Shown here: in pieces, positions 35,878 to 45,800 of the stretch
Numbering within the stretch: position 1 is the stretch's first letter
Layout: each line of letters starts with the position of its first letter
Assembly: GCA_023261645.1 (NCBI GenBank)
Contig: JAHFOO010000002.1
Location: forward strand, 63,189-109,285
Origin: Candidatus Moraniibacteriota bacterium
GTDB taxonomy: Bacteria > Patescibacteriota > Minisyncoccia > Moranbacterales > UBA1568
Reading direction: 5' to 3'
DNA: 46,097 nucleotides
Notes under the pieces: generated by a model
The model's input: the letters and a program-made list of their open reading frames with translations, nothing else
What the model was told of the DNA's origin: nothing
Databases searched by the model: none
Program-made: the position numbers and the translations under genes

Positions 35878-36951
35878 ATGAAAATTCTCTTCATTTCACG
35901 TGCTTACCCTCCTGTGACGGGTGGTATCGAAAATCAAAACTACGCTCTTTCTGTCTGGCTCAAAAAGTTTGCAGATGTGACGACCATCGCAAACCGTCAC
36001 GGTAAGAAGGCTCTTTTTCTGTTCTTCCCGTATGTGACCATACGAGTGCTTTTCACCGCATCCCGCTACGATGTCATCTTGCTCGGCGATGGAGTGCTGG
36101 CCTCCGTAGGGTTTATCATCAAACGCTTCTATCCGAGGAAAACTATCGTATCGGTGATTCACGGACTCGATCTTACCTTTCCGAGCAATCTTTATCAGAA
36201 GCTGTGGGTGCGCCATTTCATCCCCTCGCTCGATGGTCTGATTGCCGTGAGCAGAGAAACCCGTGAAATAGCATTGAAGAAGAATATTACGGACACAAAA
36301 ATAACCGTTATACCAAACGGTGTCGATCCGAAGTCGCTACAGAACGATTATGCACGATCAGACCTTGAGAAACTTCTTGGCAGAAATCTTTCCGAGACAC
36401 ACGTTCTTCTCACTGCCGGACGACTGGCCAAACGGAAAGGTGTGGAATGGTTCATACGGAATGTTCTGCCGACACTTCCGGAATCGGTATTCTATGTCAT
36501 TTCAGGCACCGGACCGGAAGAGAAAAATATTCGATCCGCTATCAGAGAGACACATACGGAAAATCGAACAAAGATGCTTGGGCGTGTTTCTGATGCTGAT
36601 CGCAATCTTCTTCTCAACACCGTCGATCTATTCGTTCAGTCGAATATTCCTATCCCCGGAGATTTGGAAGGTTTCGGCATCGCAGTCATCGAAGCAACGG
36701 CTTGCGGACGACCTGTTGTCGCTTCCGATTTGGAAGGATTGAAAGATGCCGTTTGTCAGAATGAAAGCGGTATTCTCGTCGAAGCCGGCAATGCTCCCGC
36801 TTTCCAAGATGTTATAATAGATCTCATTACAAACACGGAGAAACGGCAAAGTCTCGGGAAACGAGCGCTTGCATATACCGAGGCACACTATCATTGGAAC
36901 ATCATCGCCCGTTTGTATGTAGAAGCATTGGAACAATTTATCAAAAAATGA
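35878..36951 (+). CDS. family 4 glycosyltransferase
   Basis: ISRAYPPVTGGIENQ, LLTAGRLAKRKGVEWFI, EGFGIAVIEATACGRPVV. Confidence 0.93.
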   Translation: MKILFISRAYPPVTGGIENQNYALSVWLKKFADVTTIANRHGKKALFLFFPYVTIRVLFTASRYDVILLGDGVLASVGFIIKRFYPRKTIVSVIHGLDLTFPSNLYQKLWVRHFIPSLDGLIAVSRETREIALKKNITDTKITVIPNGVDPKSLQNDYARSDLEKLLGRNLSETHVLLTAGRLAKRKGVEWFIRNVLPTLPESVFYVISGTGPEEKNIRSAIRETHTENRTKMLGRVSDADRNLLLNTVDLFVQSNIPIPGDLEGFGIAVIEATACGRPVVASDLEGLKDAVCQNESGILVEAGNAPAFQDVIIDLITNTEKRQSLGKRALAYTEAHYHWNIIARLYVEALEQFIKK

Positions 36952-36958
36952 TACTGCT

Positions 36959-38926
36959 ATGCATGCGATTTTAAGCACATTTCTTTTTTTTCTCGCCACC
37001 GGAATACTCTTCTTCTTGCCGGGATGGATCATACTTCGATTATTCTTTCGGGAGAATCACTTTCTTCTTCTCGAATCATTCATTTTTTCATTCGGTATCA
37101 GTATCGGTCTCATCGATTTCCTGATGATCGCTCTGGGAAAATGGAACCTCCATTTGGATATATTTTCCATCGGTCTGGGAATTTTCTTCTGTCTTGGCAT
37201 CCTCTCTCTCATCGCATGGTTCAACAATCGGAAGAAGGAAAATATGGCAGGCGAACCGATTGAAGAAAAAGAAACCTTCGCATTCAATAATCGACAAGGA
37301 TTTCTCTTTCTCCTTCTTCTCGGACTGACTCTGTTCATCAAAGTCATCTATCTCACGAATGCCATTCTCCCGACATCGACAGACCTCGGTCACCATATGT
37401 ATTGGGCCAAACTCATCGCTACCACAGGAACGCTCCCATTCTATGCAAAACAGGAAATCATCACCGGTGCGAACGGTGTATATCAACTGACCGATCCGCA
37501 ACCCATTGCTGATTTCATCATCGGAGAACATCTGCCTTTTGCAGCCATCAATATGTTCGTTTCGCTCGATTTTTTCTCTGCCTTCCCGGTTATTCTTCTT
37601 CTGCTCGTGAACATCCTCTCTCTGCTTGCTTTGTTTCTCTTTGCTTTACGTTTCACTGCCAGCATTACAAGCCCCTTCCTTTCGAAGAAAATATTTACTC
37701 CGCAAAACATCGCTCTGACGACACTCTTCTTCTTCGGACCACTCTACACACTCGCTTCACCGGAAGCGAAATTCGTCTCGGGCGGTGTCGTCGGAAACAC
37801 ATTTGGCAATTTCTTTATTCCACTCATCCTTCTTGTCTTGTTCCGTGCGCTAAAAGAAAAACGACCGGGTTTTCTTGCTCTTGCATTCTTTCTTATTTTC
37901 ACCCTCGCCTACACGCATCACTTGAGTATGCTGATGTTCCTCTTCACTCTGGTGGTCACCATCCTCATCTATTCTGTCGCTCATTATGACACTCTCGGAA
38001 CACTCTTCCGTTCTTGGTATAAACTTATTCTCTCTCCTGCACCTCTTCTTGTAGCGTTCTTTTGTATCACATTCTTTTTCACCGTAGCTCTGCCGACATA
38101 TATCGAAACGAACGCCATCAGCACGGCCATCGGCACTCCGACCAAAACGACACGTACGGGACTCTCTCTCATACAAATATCTTCATCTTCCGGCAGTGCC
38201 AGAGTAGCTGTTGGTGTCGTCGGATTCCTTCTTCTCTTGCTTCTCCGTAAATACAGACGTTACGCCGGAGCATTCCTCATCAGTTGGTTTGGTATCCTGT
38301 TCATTATGTCATCCCATCCGGAATGGCTTTTCATCGATATCCCTTCTAATCGCATCATCACCTATTTTTCTTTTCCTCTCGGTCTTTTGACTGCTTTTGC
38401 CACCATTGCTTTTTTCGCAACCCTGAAGAACAACTCATCCAAATTCCGCATTCCGAGCATCCTTATTCTTCTTATGAGCATCACTCTCTTCGTTTTTTCT
38501 GCCGGAGACGGATCACTCGATAACAACCAAACGATTCTGCCTGAAAGCAAAGCCATCGGTGCCATCCAAACATTTTCCGCTTCACGATACCTGGCTTCGA
38601 ACAGCGCAAAAGAAGATATTATTCTGAAGGATCACAACTACATCGTGGCTGACTCCTGGATAAAACTCTTTTTCCTTCGCGATTATTCCTTTCCTCTTTC
38701 ACGTGGTTTTTTCAAACGTTATGAAGATAATCCCAGCCGTGAGCAGTGCACACTCTCGATGATTTCCATCCCCAATACAGAAAGTGGCAAAAAATGTTAT
38801 GATGATCTGAATGTCCGATTTGTCATTATCAATCCGCATCTTGATACGACGCAATTCGAAAAATCCCAGCAATTCTCTCGCATTTATGTTTCGGATGATA
38901 TTCACATTTATGAACGGAAAAATTAA
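36959..38926 (+). CDS. large multi-TM protein, possible membrane glycosyltransferase (GT-C-like)
   Basis: Many TM helices; soluble C-terminal tail; embedded in glycan locus. Confidence 0.65.
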   Translation: MHAILSTFLFFLATGILFFLPGWIILRLFFRENHFLLLESFIFSFGISIGLIDFLMIALGKWNLHLDIFSIGLGIFFCLGILSLIAWFNNRKKENMAGEPIEEKETFAFNNRQGFLFLLLLGLTLFIKVIYLTNAILPTSTDLGHHMYWAKLIATTGTLPFYAKQEIITGANGVYQLTDPQPIADFIIGEHLPFAAINMFVSLDFFSAFPVILLLLVNILSLLALFLFALRFTASITSPFLSKKIFTPQNIALTTLFFFGPLYTLASPEAKFVSGGVVGNTFGNFFIPLILLVLFRALKEKRPGFLALAFFLIFTLAYTHHLSMLMFLFTLVVTILIYSVAHYDTLGTLFRSWYKLILSPAPLLVAFFCITFFFTVALPTYIETNAISTAIGTPTKTTRTGLSLIQISSSSGSARVAVGVVGFLLLLLLRKYRRYAGAFLISWFGILFIMSSHPEWLFIDIPSNRIITYFSFPLGLLTAFATIAFFATLKNNSSKFRIPSILILLMSITLFVFSAGDGSLDNNQTILPESKAIGAIQTFSASRYLASNSAKEDIILKDHNYIVADSWIKLFFLRDYSFPLSRGFFKRYEDNPSREQCTLSMISIPNTESGKKCYDDLNVRFVIINPHLDTTQFEKSQQFSRIYVSDDIHIYERKN

Positions 38927-38930
38927 CCCT

Positions 38931-39284
38931 ATGACACAAAGATCACTCCTCATTTCCTTTCTTCTTCTTTTCATAGTCAGTACGATCTTTCTTTTCTGGC
39001 GAAGCGATCGTGAGCTCGATCCTGATCAAGGAAAGAATTGGTGGACACTTTCATTTGCTCTGCCCAAGCAAGTAGAAAGCCTCAGTTTCAACCTGGAAAA
39101 TCATAGCAGGGAGACCACCTTCTCGTATGAAATCAGTGTCGGCAAAGAAATCATCTCGAAAGAAACATTTATCGCAAAACGCGGAGAAATAACGACCATA
39201 TCGCCTCCATCCATCAAAGAGCAGAGTGAACGTGTGAAAATCACCGTCTCCACAGAAACCGAAAAGAAGGAAATATATCGTTAG
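38931..39284 (+). CDS. small membrane-anchored beta-rich protein (DUF1616-like C-terminal region)
   Basis: N-terminal TM; VESLSFNLENHSRETTFSYEISVGKEIISKETFIAKRGE; start at MTQRSL Met. Confidence 0.5.
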   Translation: MTQRSLLISFLLLFIVSTIFLFWRSDRELDPDQGKNWWTLSFALPKQVESLSFNLENHSRETTFSYEISVGKEIISKETFIAKRGEITTISPPSIKEQSERVKITVSTETEKKEIYR

Positions 39285-39398
39285 AATAACTAATACCTAA
39301 TATCTAATTTCTCATAAAATATTTAATTCTTGAATTTTTAAAATTTAACACTACGTTTTTTGTTAGAAATTAGGAATTGGAAATTAGAAATTATTTTT
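39285..39398. repeat. AT-rich degenerate repeat tract of AAATTAGRAATT-type units in both orientations
   Basis: cctaatatctaatttct... and ...gttagaaattaggaattggaaattagaaatta. Confidence 0.6.
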
Positions 39399-40517
39399 AT
39401 GCTTCATAAAAGAATTCTCCTCGCTACTCGTCCACTCGTTCCGCCTTGGGATGAGGCTTCCAAAAACTTCGCTTACTTTCTCGGAAAAGAAGTGAAAAAC
39501 CATTTGCTCACTCTGCTCACGACGAAAACGCCTCTTGCTGACCTGCCGGAGAGCGTTCATACGGAACCTCTTTTCGAAAGTGGACATTTCGATTTCTCTG
39601 CCAAACGAAACCTCTTCTTGTATCTCCGTAGAATGCGTAAAGAATTCGATATCACGCATTATCTTTTCACACCGACCATACAGAACACTCGAATCATACG
39701 ATGGTTTGCCAAGCCGTCCGGAAAGACGATTCAAACGATTGCCACGCTTCGTGATGACATCTATTCGGACCGTCAATTGAAGAGACTCTTTTTTGCCGAT
39801 CGCCTCGTGGTATATACTGATCGCACCAAAGAGAAACTGATACAACTCGGATTTCACAATGTCATACGCATCTATCCTGGTATCGACCTCCGTCACTACG
39901 CTCCACAAGCGAAAAACGAAGCCATTCTCACCGAGCTCGGTCTCTCCCTCCGAGATTTCGTCGTCATCTACCCTGGTGAATATGCACGCCTCGGTGCTAC
40001 TGATATGATTGCGGACGCTTTCTTCGATTTTTTCCGTGAAAATCCGAAAACAAACCTCCGTTTCGTTTTTGCTTGCCGTATGAAGAACGAAGCCGATGCA
40101 GAAAAGAAACAAGAAATTCATCAGCGATTCGCCAATGCCCATCTCCTTGATTATATCGCCTTCTCCGATACCATATCTGATATGCCGGGTCTCTATAATG
40201 CAAGCGATGTGGTTATTTTTCCGGTAGAGAATCTCAAGGGAAAATTTGATGTCCCGCTGGTTATCATCGAAGCCTACGCCTGCAGTAAGCCGGTCATCCT
40301 CTCCGATCTTCCACAGTTCTCCGAGTTTGCAAACAAGAATATCTGTGTTACCATCCCCAAGGATTCAGGTAAAAAACTTATTGAATCTCTGGCTTATTTG
40401 AAGGAAAATGAGGCGGAACGCACACGTCTCGGAACAAATGCTCGTCAATTCGTCACAGATCATTTCGACCTCAAAAATACCGCCAAACAGTACGAAGAAA
40501 CCTATTCGGCATTATAA
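39399..40517 (+). CDS. family 4 glycosyltransferase
   Basis: VVIYPGEYARLGATDMIADAF, FDVPLVIIEAYACSKPVILSD; start at MLHKRILLAT Met. Confidence 0.9.
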   Translation: MLHKRILLATRPLVPPWDEASKNFAYFLGKEVKNHLLTLLTTKTPLADLPESVHTEPLFESGHFDFSAKRNLFLYLRRMRKEFDITHYLFTPTIQNTRIIRWFAKPSGKTIQTIATLRDDIYSDRQLKRLFFADRLVVYTDRTKEKLIQLGFHNVIRIYPGIDLRHYAPQAKNEAILTELGLSLRDFVVIYPGEYARLGATDMIADAFFDFFRENPKTNLRFVFACRMKNEADAEKKQEIHQRFANAHLLDYIAFSDTISDMPGLYNASDVVIFPVENLKGKFDVPLVIIEAYACSKPVILSDLPQFSEFANKNICVTIPKDSGKKLIESLAYLKENEAERTRLGTNARQFVTDHFDLKNTAKQYEETYSAL

Positions 40518-40582
40518 GAAAATAAAATATTTTTCGACTATCACCTTCAGAAAAAACATTTTTATTATTGAATCGTTACAAT

Positions 40583-42088
40583 ATGTTCGAAGAAAATATC
40601 ACAAAAATCTCATCGCATAAAAATGAATGGAAAACCGACAAAATGAAAGTGCCGGTTGTTTTTCATATCGGTGAAAAATTAATGCCCGGCATCGAGACGA
40701 TGAAACAACTCGAGAGTGTAGCGGGCAATAGTTGTATCTTCCATCATATTGCCGCAATGGCCGATGTCCATAGCAAACCAGGACGCAAAAATGCCACCGG
40801 GACGACGATCGCTTCCGAAAAATATATTCTCCCCCAATTGAATGACAGTGATCCGGCCTGCGGTATGCGTCTGGTCGCGCTCGACCTCGATGATACCACT
40901 ATCACGACAGAGCAAATAAACCGTATCTTTCAGGAAGCCACCAAAACTATTCCTACCAAAAAATATGTCGGTACCGTGCTTCCTTTCCGCGTCATCCTCG
41001 ATATCTGTCGCTTGGGCATCCAACCACTTATTGATCATCTCGGTATCAAAACAAAGAACGAGACGCAAAACAGTATCGACCGAGGGAATTTCTTCACAGA
41101 GGCACCTACTCGTCGTGGAATTATGAACATTATTCCGCCTCTTTTCCTTTTTTTTGCACAGTTTCGTGCCGGCATCATCGGAGCTGCGGGCAATCATTTT
41201 CTTGATCTGATGAAAGTGACAGACATCGTCGATCCTGCTGTCGCCGAAAAATTCCAGCTTCGCAAAGGGCAATATGTGCTTATGGTGCACTGCGGTTCCG
41301 GCATCCTCGGGCAATACACGATGTATATGTTCACTGCCAAAAAACGTGAGCATTTCTCCACTGCTATCCTGATGAACATCGGTCGCTTTTTCTGGTTTAC
41401 TCCTTATAAAAAAACGATTGCCTCTATTGCCGAAAAGATACGCGCTTCTGACTTCGGAAAGAAAGAGCCTCTTATCACCTTCGAAGGCGATGGCGAAGAT
41501 GGTACATTGTATATGTCTGCTCGTAATGCCTGCTCCAATTTCGCTCACGCCAACCGCGCTACGATCACTCATAATTTCATTCAGACAGCTGAAAAAATAA
41601 TCGGACGCCCTATCGAATCCGATCTCATCTATGATATGCCTCATATCTTGGTTTCCGAAGAAGAACACTACGGAAAGAGCACTTGGGTACACAGAAACGG
41701 CACTAGCCGCGCTTATGGCCCGAGTAGAATGTCCACGCATCCGATTTTCAAAGATACCGGTGAGCCGGCTTTCATTCCGACATCAATGAGCACTGAGGCA
41801 TATTTATGTGTCGGTCAGGATGATAATGATTCGAGTTTCTATTCCTGCAATCACGGTGCCGGCAAATCTGCTGAAACATCTGAAACGACCGTACCGGAAA
41901 CAAAAGAAGCTCTTCGAGAGAAATTGGCAACACGCGGAGTCACACTCTACAACGGTCGTTCATCAAAGGTCATTGAGCAGGATTCTTCACACTACAAACG
42001 TGCCGAAGACGTCATCGAAAGCGTGACAGCTAACAATATCGTCAAACCTGTCGCGAAACTCCAGCCGATAGCGGTGATTATGTACTAA
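40583..42088 (+). CDS. rtcB: RtcB-family RNA ligase
   Basis: MADVHSKPG, DPACGMR, AAGNHFLD, MVHCGSGILG, ARNACSNFAHANR, YDMPHILV, WVHRNGTSRAYGP, CNHGAGKS. Confidence 0.82.
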   Translation: MFEENITKISSHKNEWKTDKMKVPVVFHIGEKLMPGIETMKQLESVAGNSCIFHHIAAMADVHSKPGRKNATGTTIASEKYILPQLNDSDPACGMRLVALDLDDTTITTEQINRIFQEATKTIPTKKYVGTVLPFRVILDICRLGIQPLIDHLGIKTKNETQNSIDRGNFFTEAPTRRGIMNIIPPLFLFFAQFRAGIIGAAGNHFLDLMKVTDIVDPAVAEKFQLRKGQYVLMVHCGSGILGQYTMYMFTAKKREHFSTAILMNIGRFFWFTPYKKTIASIAEKIRASDFGKKEPLITFEGDGEDGTLYMSARNACSNFAHANRATITHNFIQTAEKIIGRPIESDLIYDMPHILVSEEEHYGKSTWVHRNGTSRAYGPSRMSTHPIFKDTGEPAFIPTSMSTEAYLCVGQDDNDSSFYSCNHGAGKSAETSETTVPETKEALREKLATRGVTLYNGRSSKVIEQDSSHYKRAEDVIESVTANNIVKPVAKLQPIAVIMY

Positions 42089-42161
42089 CCCTTCTTGCTA
42101 GTGCCTCACATACATTTGAAAAGTATTTTTCTTTGATCTACTCTCCAAAAGAAGTGACTGT

Positions 42162-43508
42162 TTATCGTCGAGATGCAAGACCAAGAATGAGAAAGAAAAA
42201 AAACAGTCCGAAGTGTGATGACCAGAGAAAGTGATCCAAAAAAAGACTCGGAACAAAGACAAGGAGCGCGATACCGAAGAGTGCATTTTTTGATTGAAAA
42301 AGGGTTTTTCGATCACTCTGAGAACACTGAGAGAAGTCAGAGAGTTTCATAATGATGCTCCCAAGAAATACCACAAACAAGAGGAGTCCTACAGCTCCCA
42401 ATTCTACAAAGAGAAGAACGAAAACATTATGCGCTGGCTGGATGTTCCAGACTGGTCGTTCGGGTTGTAAACGTATCACCTCCGCCGTGAAATTGCCGAT
42501 ACCTGTTCCGAAAAGCAGATTGCCTTCACTAATAATAGTACCGGCATCCTGAAGTGATTGTACTCGTTCTGTCACCGATCCTTCACGTTCGATAATCGCC
42601 GTATCGAATCGAGGGAAAATCTGCTCGTGAAGAAGAAAACCAAAAACAATACTGGCAAGCCCGAGTGCAAACAGTATCTTGAAGAATCTCACTCGCACGT
42701 CCCATTCTTTCCGGAGAAATACCAAAACGCCGAGTGCCAATATTCCTATCACCACTCCCAGCCACGCTGACCGTGAGAATGAGAGTATGAGTCCGAGGAG
42801 AATGATTATCGAACCGACGAGCAGAAAAACAATATCAAAAACCGTTTTCCAAGATTTCTCATACCTCACGTATAGCACATAATATGCGACCCCGAGAAGC
42901 AGTATAATCCCCAAAAAACCGCCAAGAATATTGGGATGGGAGAAAGTGCCATAAGCACGTAAAAACCTCCCAGAATCGATTTTAAGAACTGAAGAGCCTG
43001 CTTCATAAGCCGGATGACCGTTCATCCCAAGAATCGATAGATTGACCGATTTTTGATACAAAAATTGCGCTATTCCGATACTGCTTTGTATCACTCCGGC
43101 AGAGAGGAAAACAAACACTATTTTCTTGGTATTGTCTATTGGTATGGCACGTGCGAGGAAAGAGAGTCCAACTGCCAAAAGAAGGATGATTGAAAAAGAA
43201 AACGCAAGCCATCTGTCTCCAGCCCACAATATCGATAACCATCCCCACAAAAGAAATCCAATCAGAACAAAACTTGCTTTATCGTTTTTCGTTCCTGCTT
43301 CTTCGTTCCTGCTTCTTCTGTTTGTTATATTCCATATCCATACTATGAATAAGAATAGAAGAAGTATGTCGGTACCATAGAGAGCAATAGTCCCATACTG
43401 CCATTTCTCTCCACCGATGAATGGCTCTCGCAGTAAATACACCGTCTGAAACGGGAGCAAAAAAAGAAAAACAAAAAAAGAGTGTTTGAAAAGTTGATCG
43501 GTATTCAT
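42162..43508 (-). CDS. O-antigen ligase/polymerase-like multi-TM protein
   Basis: Many TM helices; SRSAWLGVVIG, GTFSHPNILGGFLG, LFGTGIGNF, PAHNVFVLLFVELG; start at MNTDQL Met. Confidence 0.88.
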   Translation of the reverse strand: MNTDQLFKHSFFVFLFLLPFQTVYLLREPFIGGEKWQYGTIALYGTDILLLFLFIVWIWNITNRRSRNEEAGTKNDKASFVLIGFLLWGWLSILWAGDRWLAFSFSIILLLAVGLSFLARAIPIDNTKKIVFVFLSAGVIQSSIGIAQFLYQKSVNLSILGMNGHPAYEAGSSVLKIDSGRFLRAYGTFSHPNILGGFLGIILLLGVAYYVLYVRYEKSWKTVFDIVFLLVGSIIILLGLILSFSRSAWLGVVIGILALGVLVFLRKEWDVRVRFFKILFALGLASIVFGFLLHEQIFPRFDTAIIEREGSVTERVQSLQDAGTIISEGNLLFGTGIGNFTAEVIRLQPERPVWNIQPAHNVFVLLFVELGAVGLLLFVVFLGSIIMKLSDFSQCSQSDRKTLFQSKNALFGIALLVFVPSLFLDHFLWSSHFGLFFFFLILGLASRR

Positions 43509-43547
43509 ACATTGCTTAGAATAGCACTTTTTGCTACTCTTCGGTAT

Positions 43548-44168
43548 ATGCAATTCATCACATTTTCCGGAGTGGACGGATCGGGCAAATCCACGCAATT
43601 GAAGCTTCTGAAAGAGAAATTGGAACGCGAGAACTGGAATGTCGCGTATTTTCACGTTGTCGAATTCTCGCTCGCCAACAAAATCTCTCGCTTTCTTTCA
43701 AGGAAGCAAGATTTTGTTCCCGGACAAGAGAACGCTGTAACGAAAGCTAGTTTTTTTGCCCTTCTCCTTCGTCAAAAGTTTCTTTTCATCGATATGATTC
43801 GTTTCCGATTGCTCATACAAAAATTGAAAAGAGAAAATTGCAATTATCTCCTCTCCGATCGATACTTCTATGACTCTCTCATAAATCTGGAATATCTCGC
43901 TCAGGAAAGAAAATTTCTCTTCTGGAATTTCCGGATACACCTCCTCGAAAAGATGATTCCTCGCCCAGACAGAGCATTTTATTTCAACATTTTCCCTGAA
44001 ACCATTATGTCTCGTGAGAATATTCCGGAACAAGGGATTGAATACCTCAGAGCCAAACAAAATCTCTTCAGCCAAAAGATTTCCCTCTGGAGTATGACGA
44101 GCGTCGATGGGAATAAAGACAGAGAAGTGATTTTTGAAGAAATTTTGAAAAAAATTAAAAAAACATAA
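43548..44168 (+). CDS. thymidylate kinase-like P-loop kinase
   Basis: MQFITFSGVDGSGKSTQLKLLKEKL; LLSDRYFYDSLINLEYL. Confidence 0.8.
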   Translation: MQFITFSGVDGSGKSTQLKLLKEKLERENWNVAYFHVVEFSLANKISRFLSRKQDFVPGQENAVTKASFFALLLRQKFLFIDMIRFRLLIQKLKRENCNYLLSDRYFYDSLINLEYLAQERKFLFWNFRIHLLEKMIPRPDRAFYFNIFPETIMSRENIPEQGIEYLRAKQNLFSQKISLWSMTSVDGNKDREVIFEEILKKIKKT

Positions 44169-44188
44169 CTTATTATTTCTCTAAGAAG

Positions 44189-45676
44189 ATGAAAAAATTC
44201 TCCACCGCACTCATCTGGCTCACGATGTCAGAAATTATCTTCAATATCGCAGGGTACATCATCCACTCTTCTGTCGGACATATCCTCGGGCCTGCTGACT
44301 ATGGTCGCTTCAGTCTCATCGTCACGATGACGACGATGATTATCATTCTCATCGGGAATGGTATCCCGACAGCGATGTCCAAATATCTGGCAGAGGTTTT
44401 TGAAAGTGCTCCGGAAAAAATTCTCGGTATCAAGCACAAAGCGATGAAATTGCAGGCTATTCTTATGCTCACAGTGACGGTTGTGTTTTTCTTCTTCTCA
44501 CCGGTCATCGCTTGGATACTCCACGACCCGAGTCTCACTCCCCTTTTCCGACTTTCATCCCTCATTATACCCGCTTTTGCGATAGCATCGTTTTATTTTT
44601 ATTACTACACAGGGCTACACTTCTTCCGTCTGCAATCATTTTTGAAAACCATTCGAGCACTGGCACGCATCCTTTTCATTGTCGGCTTTGCTTACTTTTT
44701 CGCACCAAGAGGTTTAGGGGTAGAAGGTGCCGTTTCTGGATATATCGCTGCCCCATTTTTTGTTTTCTTGATCGCCCTTATTTGTGACATCGTCATCACC
44801 CATCGCTATTTCCCCTCCACAAAACAAATCAAAAGCGAAGTGGTGTCTTTTTCAGGAAAGACGATCCTCGCATACGCCGGCCCACTGACACTCTTTCTTC
44901 TTTTTTACGAATTGATTCTTACGCTTGATCTTTACTTCGTGAAAAGTCTTTTACAGAGTGATTATATGACTGGCATCTATAATGCTGCCATCACGGTTGG
45001 TCGCATCCCCTATTATCTTTTTTATGCTCTCACCATCATCCTCCTTCCGGCCATTTCCAAAACGACTTCTGAACAAAATACCGTGGAAACAGAGAGTCTC
45101 GTCAACAAATCTCTCCGCCTTCTCGTACTGCTTCTCTTCCCGATGATCACTCTCCTCATCGCTTATGCTCCGCAAATACTGACTCTTTTTTATGGCACAC
45201 GATACATCGAAGCTTCCACACCAATGAGTATCTTTTCTGTCGGCGTCGGGTTTCTGACAGTTTTCTATGTGCTTTCTTTCGCTCTAAACGGTGCCGGACT
45301 CGTGAAAATTCCGATGAAACTCTCCTTCTTCGGTTTCCTCGGTATGATTGTCCTCAATTTCCTCCTTATCCCAGTCTATGGCCTCATCGGAGCGGCTCTT
45401 TCGACAACACTCATTTCCGCTTTCCTTATGGTCAGTATTCTCGTATATACCAATATACATTTTCATTCAAAAATCTCTCTTCGTACCATTCTCGCCTCAC
45501 TCTTGGGCGCGACCATTATTTTTATTGCCACTCGATATATGTTTTCCGGTATATACAGCTTCATACTCTCCGGAACGATACTCTTTTTCTTTTATTTCGG
45601 CCTTCTGAAAATATTCGGTGAATTGAAATCCTCAGACATTGAGCCTCTCTCGAAACTCTTCAGAGGCACTGTATAG
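44189..45676 (+). CDS. Wzx-like oligosaccharide flippase (MATE/MOP superfamily)
   Basis: 14-TM-like hydropathy; LGPADYGRFSLIVTMTTMIIILIGNGIPTAMSKYLAE. Confidence 0.9.
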   Translation: MKKFSTALIWLTMSEIIFNIAGYIIHSSVGHILGPADYGRFSLIVTMTTMIIILIGNGIPTAMSKYLAEVFESAPEKILGIKHKAMKLQAILMLTVTVVFFFFSPVIAWILHDPSLTPLFRLSSLIIPAFAIASFYFYYYTGLHFFRLQSFLKTIRALARILFIVGFAYFFAPRGLGVEGAVSGYIAAPFFVFLIALICDIVITHRYFPSTKQIKSEVVSFSGKTILAYAGPLTLFLLFYELILTLDLYFVKSLLQSDYMTGIYNAAITVGRIPYYLFYALTIILLPAISKTTSEQNTVETESLVNKSLRLLVLLLFPMITLLIAYAPQILTLFYGTRYIEASTPMSIFSVGVGFLTVFYVLSFALNGAGLVKIPMKLSFFGFLGMIVLNFLLIPVYGLIGAALSTTLISAFLMVSILVYTNIHFHSKISLRTILASLLGATIIFIATRYMFSGIYSFILSGTILFFFYFGLLKIFGELKSSDIEPLSKLFRGTV

Positions 45677-45688
45677 CTTGACACGATA

Positions 45689-45717
45689 TTGAAAATATTG
45701 TTTTTTTGGATTACACT
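45689..45717 (+). promoter_or_regulatory. putative promoter TTGAAA-N17-TACACT with imperfect palindrome CGATATT-GAA-AATATTG
   Basis: 17-nt spacing; palindrome 45684-45700. Confidence 0.45.
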
Positions 45718-45736
45718 TGGAAAAATGAAAGAGGTA

Positions 45737-45777
45737 CATCCATAACGGAACAACGTTATGGATGCTGGTTTTTTTAA
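45737..45777 (+). terminator. strong terminator/attenuator hairpin in the leader of the last gene (may also terminate the flippase transcript)
   Basis: CATCCATAACG (45737-45747) / CGTTATGGATG (45754-45764) followed by TTTTTTT. Confidence 0.85.
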
Positions 45778-45800
45778 CAATTGTATAAGGAGTCATTGCT

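Noticed and set aside
39360-39398. N-terminal MLEIRNWKLEIIF extension of the GT4 protein
   Set aside because: Encoded by the AT-rich repeat tract; the natural start is the Met at 39399.
40679-41740. 353-aa minus strand ORF
   Set aside because: Antisense shadow of the RtcB-family gene.
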